Source of the DNA: Excoecaria cochinchinensis
Lineage: Eukaryota > Streptophyta > Magnoliopsida > Malpighiales > Euphorbiaceae
Direction: 5' to 3'
Assembly: GCA_947683425.1 (NCBI GenBank)
Contig: CANTUQ010000112.1
Coordinates: forward strand, 12,539,501 to 12,603,500
Length of the DNA stretch: 64,000 nt
The notes below the pieces were generated by a model that worked only from the letters and a program-made list of their open reading frames with translations, did not search any database and was not told where the DNA came from. Below are positions 56,842 through 64,000 of the stretch, piece by piece. Each line of letters opens with the position of its first letter. Position 1 is the first letter of the stretch. The translations under genes and the position numbers were made by a program.

Positions 56842-56932
56842 GATACCTTTGGTATCTAGATGAATTGAGACTCCGGTCTCCAGATGATTTGAGACTTCTG
56901 TCTCCAGATGTTTGATACTATTTACCAGTATC
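56842..56932. repeat. Cluster of four short hairpins
   Basis: GATACC-TTT-GGTATC (56842-56856), GAGAC-TCCG-GTCTC (56867-56880), GAGAC-TTCT-GTCTC (56891-56904) and GATACT-7 nt-AGTATC (56914-56932), separated by AGATG-type spacers. The stems differ in sequence but keep the hairpin form. Confidence 0.85.
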
Positions 56933-58717
56933 TAGATGTTTACCCATATCCACTTACGTTATGAGACAGGCTTTTAATTCTTGAAATGAATATACGAGAT
57001 GTTACTATATGTAAGTGATTTACAGGAAATGCTAATAGAAGTACATGACTACTGTATCAAAGACGTTTACATGAGTTTAAAAGTGCATATGAGAAGCTAT
57101 TAGTTGTACATGAATGTGCTAGAAATATGCTGTTATGCTCATATGTATATAAATGGACATGATATGCAATGATATGGTATTACATGTTATATGAGCTGAT
57201 AGTTAGAGTTAAAAGAGTATGAACATAATATATGTTACATGAAATTGTAGATATGTTCAAAGCATGTTTGATAGTATGCCTATCATGTTATAAGTATGAT
57301 AAATGCTTATTTCTTTTATATGCCCTTAATTGAATAGCATATTAATTATTGATATGTCTTGATGATTAATGCTTGTGACTTCGTTAGAAGTCTATTATTC
57401 GTGACATCCCCACTAAGCGTTATCACTTAGCACGGGTGTTTTTCCCGTGTAGGTTTGCATGTTTAGTAAGGAGTTGAGCATCTGTAGGTCATGGCCACTA
57501 GGAGTAGAAGTTGAAGTTCTTTTTATATATGTGATATAGTACTTTTGTATAGTTCAGTACATGTATATGTAAAGCATTTTTGTATGTGGTATGTAAATGT
57601 TATAGTAGGAGAATGCTTTTGTAATGTATAAAGAACAACAATATTATGTAATGTAAATAATTATGAGATTCTGTTTTGAGGGATGTTTATTCCGATGCGT
57701 ATGTAACATGTATGATTACTATTCCCGCTTCTGCATGATTATTTTGTATGTGTATGCGTGTATAGCGACCTGATATCCTCCCAAGGGGTATTGGGGCATT
57801 ACAGGCTGAATTTAACTTGAAAAGGTTTGATTTGGTGAAAATTATGAGAGAATAAGTGAAGAAACGGTGGAGAGGAAGAGAGAGTAAGTCGGCTAACATG
57901 AGAAGGAGGAAGAAAGAAGAAAAATTTGGAAAGGGCTGATATTTTTAGCGTTTTATAGCGCCTCTTGATGGGCTATTCTAGGGTCTTCCAATTGGACCAA
58001 TCCAAGTATCCCAATTAAGTTAATTAAATATTATCTTGGCCCAATATAATTCTACCATTTTCCAAGTTCAATTCCTCATGTAAATGCATCCATAATTCTC
58101 AAAATATATTCATTAGCCAACTTGAATATTTTCGGATCAATCGGAGACCATTTTTCGGTCTGATAAATATTTGCCAGTCCGATAACCCAATTTTCAGTGT
58201 CACCATAAAATTAATTTTATCTTACCATATGATTCTCCGTATTATTTCGAGTGCGTCCATACTTTCGGATAATTTTTCGGAGGTCCGTAGCACCATTTAG
58301 AGCTTGATCAAATCTTGGTCAAATAGAGTTTTCCAGCTCTAGAGTGACAGACGCCTGTCCTTCATGACAAACGGCCGTACCTCATGACAGATGCCCACAA
58401 CTCAGTTTTTTTCTTCTTTTCACATTTTAAAGGCCTATTTGACCTCCTTTTCACCTTAAATTTTATCATCGGGCTCTTATTAACCCACCTTTTCCAATGG
58501 TCCAATAAAAATATTTTTCAACTTCGAAAAACACTATTCACCCTGGTGTCACTATTCACGGCTCAAAAATTACTATTCATGAAAATTGCAATTTAAGGCC
58601 ATTACAATTTTGATATGGATAAAGTGATATATATATGTGCCATGTATAAGTAACTCTGAATAAGGGTATTATTGGAATTAATATATATGCTTGCTCCTTC
58701 TATTTTATAGTTAAAAA

Positions 58718-59790
58718 ATGGCATTTGGTTCAAGAAGGCATATAAAAGAAAAAGTAGAAAGTGGAGCTTCGTGAGTGTTGGTAAGAGAGATGCCATAGAT
58801 CACGGCCAGCTTATACCACCCATAGTAACACCAGTCCCACCTCAGCTGAATTTTCTGCAAGTGATGGTAGACTACATATATCAAAGGATACAGGCAGAGC
58901 AGGGCCAGCAACCACAGCAACAACTGCCCCCTCTTCCATTGAGAAAACCTATTTTAGAATGGCTCAAGAAGCTAGGGGCTGAGGACTTCTTTAGCAACAG
59001 ATGGCAACCACTGAGGTGGAGGAATGGCTACATCACACTAAGAGATTGTTTGAGATCACATACAGCTCTTCTGATGGAATGTTAGAGGAAGCAGTGGCCT
59101 TGTTTCAAGGACCTGCACACACATGGTGAGAGACAGTGAGGAAGCACACTCCTGCAATGGAATTGACCTAGGAGTATTTCTTAAAGCAGTTTGAAGACAA
59201 ATATATAGGCAAGGAATACAGGAATGCCATGCATAGTGTTTTTTGGAGACATAGGCAAGGGAATAGGTCTATGACAGAATATGAAAGGGAATTTGAAAGG
59301 TTGAGTTCATATATGGAGTATCACTTGACTGAGGCAAAAATGTGCCAGCTATTCGAGCAAGGCCTTCATAACAAGATCAGGGAGTCTATTGCAGTGCAAG
59401 AGTATACAAATATGATTACACTAGTGAGAGCAGCTTTGAAGGTTGAGACCATTAAGTAAGATGAAGACAACAAACAAACAAAAAAAAAAGAATGGAGCAG
59501 CTGGGTCGCCCAGCTAGTTATGGTAAGAAATTGAGGTCCTTCCACCCGGTCATGAGCACCTCAAACACCAAGCCAAAATCAGAGATCCACTGCCTGTGCC
59601 AATACCCCAGTGGCATCAGTAGCTAGTGAACTTAGAGGTGCAGGCAAAGGAACTTATCCCACATGTGATCATTATGGGAAGAAACATCTAGAGGAATTTA
59701 GGGGATTAACTGGAGCTCATTTTAAGTATGGGTCCAAGGATCATATGCAAAAAGATTGTCCCTAGACTCAGCCCATTGCATCAGTTCCAC
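58718..59790 (+). pseudogene. Chromovirus gag, decayed
   Basis: Possible start MAFGSRRHIKEK at 58718. Later frames give EWLKKLGAEDFF and, after stops and a frameshift, MTEYEREFERLSSYMEYHL and MCQLFEQGLHNKIRE, the retrotransposon gag domain. The zinc-finger region (about 59658-59763) reads TCDHYGKKHLEEF and HFKYGSKDHMQKDC, where chromovirus gags have two Cys-rich knuckles; several Cys are replaced by His, Tyr or Phe. Not functional. Confidence 0.75.
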
Positions 59791-59881
59791 CAGCATAGAG
59801 GTCAGGCACTACTTCCAAAAGTGGTAGAGGCAGAGCGGATGCTACATATACTTCAACACCTTAAGCTTATGCACAGGCAAC

Positions 59882-60715
59882 ATGGGGAGCAAAGGGATGG
59901 CCTATAGCATGCACATATATTGTCAGAGCCAAAGAGGAGCAAGATGCCCCGATGTTATAGTCAGTAAATTTATACTCTTTACTAATTTTGTTTATGCATT
60001 GGTAGATCAAAGATCCACCCACTCTTATATAAGCACTTCAATAGCTCAGAAGAAGGGTTTATGTATTTCACAATTAGATCAAGACATTTTAGTAAGCAAC
60101 CCACTAAGACATAGAGCAGTAGTGAACAAAGTATAACGAAATTGTCTTATTCAAGTGCAGAATTTTAGCTTCCCTGTAAATTTAATTGAGCTTCCATTTC
60201 ATGAATTTGATGTTATTTTGGGTATGGATTGGCTGACTGTACACCAAGTCATGGTAGATTGTAAACTCAAGCGAGTTACCTTAAAAACTCCAAATGTGCA
60301 GGAAATTAGTGTAATGGGGGAGAGATTTGATTTCTTATTTGATGTAATATCCGCCACTATAGCAAAGAGGTTGATTAGAAAGGGTTGTGAAGCCTACCTA
60401 ACTTGTGTAGTTGAAGCTAGGAAGAAAAAGCCCAAAATTGCTGATATCCCCACAGTATGTGAAATCCCTGATGACTTACCGGGGTTACCTCCAAACAAGG
60501 AAGTGGAGTTTACTATTGATGTAGCCCCAAGAATATCACATATTTCCATAACTCCCTATAGGATGGCATCAACAGAACTTAAAGAACTTAAGATTTAGTA
60601 GCAAGAATTGCTCGATAAGGGCTTCATTCGCCCTTGTGTGTTACCGTGGGGAGCACTAGTACTTTTTGTTAAAAAAAAATGGGTCACTTAGATTGTGTAT
60701 TGACTACAGACAGTT
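59882..60715 (+). pseudogene. Chromovirus protease and start of RT, truncated
   Basis: Protease: YALVDQRSTHSYIS stands where D-S/T-G-A-T-H-S-F is expected, so the active-site motif is altered; FDVILGMDWLTVH follows. RT start: DLPGLPPNKEVEFTIDVAP, then SITPYRMAS and, after a TAG at 60596-60598, LLDKGFIRP and LFVKKK. The frame stops at about DYRQL, where CACTA-like sequence begins. A stop also lies between the two long frames at about 60136. Confidence 0.8.
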
Positions 60716-61180
60716 AAAACAACAAAAAAAATGCTTTTTACCGACGAATTTTACCAATGGAATTTAGCATTTTACCGACAAAAAATGACCTTACCGATGG
60801 TTTTTTATTATTTTACCGACGGAATAAATTCGCCCCTGAACATGCGTAGGTACCAATTTACAGGCAAAAAATTCCGCCAGTAATGTTACTGACGGATATT
60901 ACCGACAGAATTGTTAAAAATATTCCGTCGGTAATTTTAAAAAAAAATCGTCTGCTGTTTTATCGCATTGACCGTTTACCGACGAAATAGTCCGTCAGTA
61001 AACTGTTGGTAAATTTAATTAATAAATTATTGATTAATTTTAATATAAACAGCGACAGATTTTTTTCTTCGGTAAAGTTGTCGGCAAATATATTTAGCAA
61101 AAATATTAATACAATTAAAATGAGAGTGACGGATTTTTCTGTCTATAAGTTGTTGGTAATATTAATTTTTTTGTTTAATT
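60716..61180. mobile_element. CACTA-like transposon end, interrupting the chromovirus RT
   Basis: Directly after the RT DYRQL codons the sequence reads ACAACAAAAAAAATGC, then many ACCGACGGAAT/TTCCGTCGGTAA-type repeats to about 61150. The motif TTTACCGACGG is close to the subterminal repeats of the other CACTA elements, and the terminus would be a degraded CACTACAACAAAA. No right end is seen in the window, so the extent and the target duplication are unknown. Confidence 0.55.
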
Positions 61181-61405
61181 TTTTCATAATTTTTGCCAAA
61201 AATAATATATTTCCCGTTTGCAAATCCCAAATTAAATACAATAAATTAAATACAAAAAGTCTAAAATTTAAATTAAAGATATACATTAATTGAAAATTTT
61301 AATATATAACAAAAATAATATACATCATAACGGTTGTGCAAATATATTTGTATAATGCACAATATTTTACAGTTGTACAAAAAATTATATATTTGCAACT
61401 GTAAT

Positions 61406-61545
61406 GCAAGCAATACCAATATCGGCATTGTACATGAAATTTTGCAGTGCTATACAAAAAACATCTAAAATTGTCTAACTGCTATGCAAATAATACCAAT
61501 ATCAGTATTGTGCATAAAGTTTTGCAGTGCTATACATAAAAATTG
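61406..61545. repeat. 80-bp tandem duplication
   Basis: AATACCAATATC(G/A)G(C/T)ATTGT followed by TTTTGCAGTGCTATACA occurs at 61412 and again at 61492, with a spacer between. Confidence 0.75.
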
Positions 61546-62494
61546 AAATTGAAATTACAATTGCAATGGGCAACTGTAGTTGCCAAATTCCCATCTCTCC
61601 CCTTAAAACCACCGCACATAATAGTTAGGAACAAATCCATTTTTGAAAAGGTGAAGTCTAATAGTTTCCTTTTCAATATAATTGCAAATTCGACATTTTG
61701 TACAGGGGCACTTAATGTTTACACCACTCATGAATTGCCTTTAGGTATATGAAAGTCAACGAAAGTATTAACGCCATGAATAAAACTTAACTTAAGTCCC
61801 CCTCGACCATCCAACCTATCGTACATCCAACTACGATCCAAATTCTACATTTATCCTAGAATATTATAAAATAAATTTGAAAATTAACATTAAGGATTCA
61901 ACATAAATTAATTGCGAGATCTTTAAAAAGTAAATGATGAACACACACACAACAAGGGACTGCCTAGACTCCAATCAATATAATTAACTAAAATGTTTTT
62001 ACGTAACATTTGTCCAAGTACTTGCTTTGCACTACTTGTCAAAGTAGAAAATGCTTTGTATGTTCAACAGAATTCAAAGTGTAAAAATGATATCAATTTT
62101 ATAAGTTTCAGTACAAAGCATTTTCAAGAAGAAATATAAAATAACATTTGGTAAAAATATGGATATAGACTTATAATTTCACACTATTAACACTACTACT
62201 TAGTGTGTGTACATATAATAAAGAGAGCTGTAGAACATATTAAAATACTATATAAATGTCTATAGTTACAGTTCTTTAGTAAGTGGTAGTTGGCTTTTTT
62301 TTTATTATTATTAGAGCAGTATGATTCTGGTGTATTATGCTTTAATTTTGAAGTTCCTACATTGCCATATGACATACAACATAACAAATGCACTGAGACA
62401 ACTTTTTCCTAGGGTAAGTGACAAATCAAAGCACCTTGCCAATAATATTTGAGTACATTCAGCACATTTTATTTTGAGCAAATATTATAATTGT

Positions 62495-62496
<2 letters not shown>

Positions 62497-62544
<48 letters not shown>

Positions 62545-62570
62545 CTATATATATATATATATAAATCTAT
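62497..62570. repeat. TA microsatellite
   Basis: About 35 TA units with two short AAATC interruptions. Confidence 0.85.
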
Positions 62571-62621
62571 TCCACCAAATGGCAATGATACATATATGTA
62601 TGAAAGTCAGAAACCTACCAG

Positions 62622-62675
62622 CTAATCCAAGAAATCTTTCTGGAACTTTGCTTCTGACTTAATCTTTTGAGCCAC
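62622..62675 (-). CDS. Possible last coding exon of a leftward gene (low confidence)
   Basis: On the minus strand a good acceptor (TTCCTATGCTGCAG) is followed by an 18-codon segment VAQKIKSEAKFQKDFLD ending at TAG (62622-62624). The charged composition and clean acceptor suggest a C-terminal exon of a host gene lying further right. I could not find convincing upstream exons in 62676-64000, and a segment this short can arise by chance. I do not recognise the protein. Confidence 0.2.
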   Translation of the reverse strand: MAQKIKSEAKFQKDFLD

Positions 62676-64000
62676 CTGCAGCATAGGAACAATTAAGATA
62701 TAAAAGAACATTGCAAATATAGAAAACTGTAAACATTGACAACACCAGTAAGGCCAATGCTATGTTTCAAAGTGAAAGCAAGCAAAAAGAATACAAGTTT
62801 GAAATAACGTAAGATAAAAAAATAGAGATAGCTTAAAAAAATATTAATTCAGGAATTATTTTTATTTTCACACACTCCTGCTCAGCTCATAGAGAGCTAT
62901 ATAAATAGAAGTATAAGGTTATTACAAAAGATAAGAATAAGAGCTATAACTATCAGATATTGAATTTTACTGTCAATTAGCTGGACATACATTTTACTGT
63001 TAATTAGTTGGTAGGCTGTAAGGTGCTAATAACGTATAATTAATCCACACCAACAAAGGTAATAAATTAACAGCCTTTAAGCAACATTAGACTCCTAAAT
63101 TACACTGATCAAAATCCTAACAACTTTTTTTTTTGATAAGCAGTTGGTGTTATTATAATTAATAATTAAGTAGCAGTACATGGGCCAGTATATAACTTCT
63201 AACTCTGCCAACAACTGATGCAACACAAAACATAACCCAAAAGGCCAAGAAAAACCTCATGTCCAGCATAAGAACCAAAATAACAACAGAACCAGAAAAG
63301 AACAACTTCAACCCAAAAAGAAAAACAATAAAAACAAATGAAAATGGTCATTTAAAGACAAGCTATAAACAGAAAAAATCTTAAAATTTGCAAAACAAAA
63401 TAGCTACGAAATGGTGATAATTAATAAGTCTTCATAAGCTAAAAGAAAATGTAGACAAGAATAGCAAAATGTGAGAGAAATGGTGTGAATTTAAATTTAG
63501 GAAGACAACAAAAAATTATTGAGAGGCCAACAAATTGGTTTAAATTTTAAAAATGTTGAAGAACACAAATGTAGGAGCGCTTAATCCAAGATGTTTTTTC
63601 TTATTGTCTTTGCCTACTTGAAATACCTATAAATTTGCATGCTCAAAATTTTATTATTATATAACGTTGCTAGCATATTCATAAGTAAAAAAGAACATCT
63701 AAAATTTGTCAAAAATTCATAGTAATTTACAAATATAAAATTAATTAGAAAATATATGGAATAAACACACATTTTTATTTAAAATACTACTCTTCATTTT
63801 TTGAAAGAATTGAAGCCTTTCATGATTGAATCGGTACTCAAATTTTCAGTTATTTCTTTTTCTATATAAACCATTATATTGTTCACAAGATATCCATTTT
63901 CATTCTATTTCACAATTTACCTTTGAGTTGCCAAAAATGATCACTCTACTATGGCTCGCTCACTCTACTGTTGCTGTAGAAATTAAAAGAGTCAAAATAA
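62676..64000. other. AT-rich sequence, nothing recognised
   Basis: Contains a T-run followed by GATAAGC (about 63125-63140), which resembles the reversed poly(A) end of a LINE or SINE, but no coding domain follows. No long frame is present on either strand up to the window edge. Confidence 0.35.

Larger units (their letters stand above)
55084..57803 (+). mobile_element. Second solo LTR, gypsy type, nested (TSD GGTTG/GGCTG)
   Basis: Starts TCTAACGGCAC (a TG-to-TC change is likely) and ends GGGGCATTACA. The flanking five bases GGTTG (55079-55083) and GGCTG (57804-57808) differ by one transition. A TATA-like AATATATAGATGG lies at about 55337, followed by a TC-rich leader. CCACTAAGCGTTATCACTTAGC with CGGGTGTTTTTCCCG lies at about 57411-57446, giving the plus orientation. 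It contains a striking hairpin cluster. The left end could shift by a few bases. Confidence 0.65.
51089..58606 (-). mobile_element. Solo LTR of the same chromovirus family, inverted (TSD ATTTT)
   Basis: On the plus strand it runs TGTAACACCTTTCG to AAGGCCATTACA. ATTTT at 51084-51088 is repeated exactly at 58607-58611. On the minus strand its start (TGTAATGGCC, then CATGAATAGT and CACCAGGGTGAATAGTG) matches the start of the LTR at 47155, and a segment at about 54775-54860 matches that LTR's GAAGAAAAAGAAG and TAGTGGATACAA region. No primer site or interior is attached. It is interrupted by another solo LTR (55084-57803); without that it is about 4.8 kb. It splits the leader of its own relative. 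Confidence 0.82.
47155..60715 (+). mobile_element. Tekay/Del-like Ty3/gypsy chromovirus, 5' part
   Basis: 5' LTR 47155-51036 (TGTAAAACTC to GGGTATTACA), primer-binding site TAGTATTAGAGC (two transitions from TGGTATCAGAGC), leader to 51088, then a solo LTR insertion. The element resumes at 58612 with gag, protease and the start of RT to 60715. The solo LTR's exact ATTTT duplication shows the two parts were once joined. The 3' half is absent, cut by a CACTA-like end. Lineage is inferred from the protease/RT motifs, Met-type primer site and LTR ends. Confidence 0.72.
61181..62621. other. AT-rich sequence without a recognisable gene
   Basis: May be the interior of the CACTA-like element starting at 60716. 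Holds an 80-bp duplication (61406-61545) and a TA microsatellite (62497-62570). Short open frames have no recognisable domain. Confidence 0.35.

Noticed and set aside
55099..57803. Alternative left end of the nested solo LTR at TGTACC
   Set aside because: The five bases before it (CTAAT) do not match GGCTG on the right; the end at 55084 gives a near-matching duplication and keeps the outer LTR continuous.
63919..63972. Possible exon on the minus strand between TTTCTACAG and GTAAATTG
   Set aside because: All three frames contain stops, so it cannot be an internal coding exon; it may be chance.

Overview
This is nuclear DNA from a flowering plant, almost certainly a eudicot. It is strongly AT-rich. 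The one ordinary host gene I can defend is a three-exon tetraspanin of the plant TET5/TET6 type at 10146-12240 (+). Nearly everything else is transposable elements stacked inside one another. I cannot name the species.

Layout. 1-8444: ends and interiors of three CACTA (En/Spm-type) DNA transposons, with long blocks of subterminal repeats, GC-rich leader-exon-like blocks carrying minus-strand splice donors, a ~260-bp tandem array and hAT-type MITEs. 8445-12600: tetraspanin upstream region, gene and 3' flank. 12602-23926: a 5'-truncated LINE on the minus strand with a 13-bp target duplication. It is split by a 5.3-kb CACTA element, which itself holds a solo LTR, and by a 3.4-kb non-autonomous LTR element. 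23927-28212: intergenic sequence with a Mutator-type MITE, two opposed fragments of an endogenous pararetrovirus, a hAT MITE and a Stowaway-like MITE. 28213-47154: a Ty1/copia element (5' LTR, leader, decayed gag-protease-integrase) interrupted by a 2.9-kb CACTA element and a 10.1-kb Athila-type Ty3/gypsy element. 47155-60715: a Tekay/Del-like Ty3/gypsy chromovirus (3.9-kb LTR, gag, protease, start of RT) inserted in the copia integrase and itself interrupted by an inverted solo LTR that contains a second solo LTR. 60716-64000: a CACTA-like end cutting the chromovirus RT, then mostly unassigned sequence.

Target-site duplications read directly from the sequence fix the nesting: AAC, TGA and AGA (three CACTA elements), ATACT (Athila), ATTTT (solo LTR), TTTAT (non-autonomous LTR element), TGTTCAAATTTTA (LINE), GTACTCTT (hAT MITE), TTATTTAAA (Mutator-type MITE), and the imperfect pairs TAAAT/TAAAC and GGTTG/GGCTG (solo LTRs). 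Every element coding region seen is broken by stops, frameshifts or deletions, except one short CACTA transposase-associated exon (34029-34436) that is open throughout.

The genes do not form a pathway: the window is one housekeeping-type membrane-protein gene in a nested repeat landscape. I found no new protein system. The most unusual items are an Athila copy whose primer-binding site is fused straight to its reverse transcriptase, a hairpin-rich LTR region at 56108-56932, the intact CACTA exon, a non-autonomous LTR element with an antisense coding remnant, and GC-rich donor-bearing leader exons repeated in the CACTA copies. No rRNA, tRNA or CRISPR was seen. Domain and lineage names come from reading motifs, not from searches.
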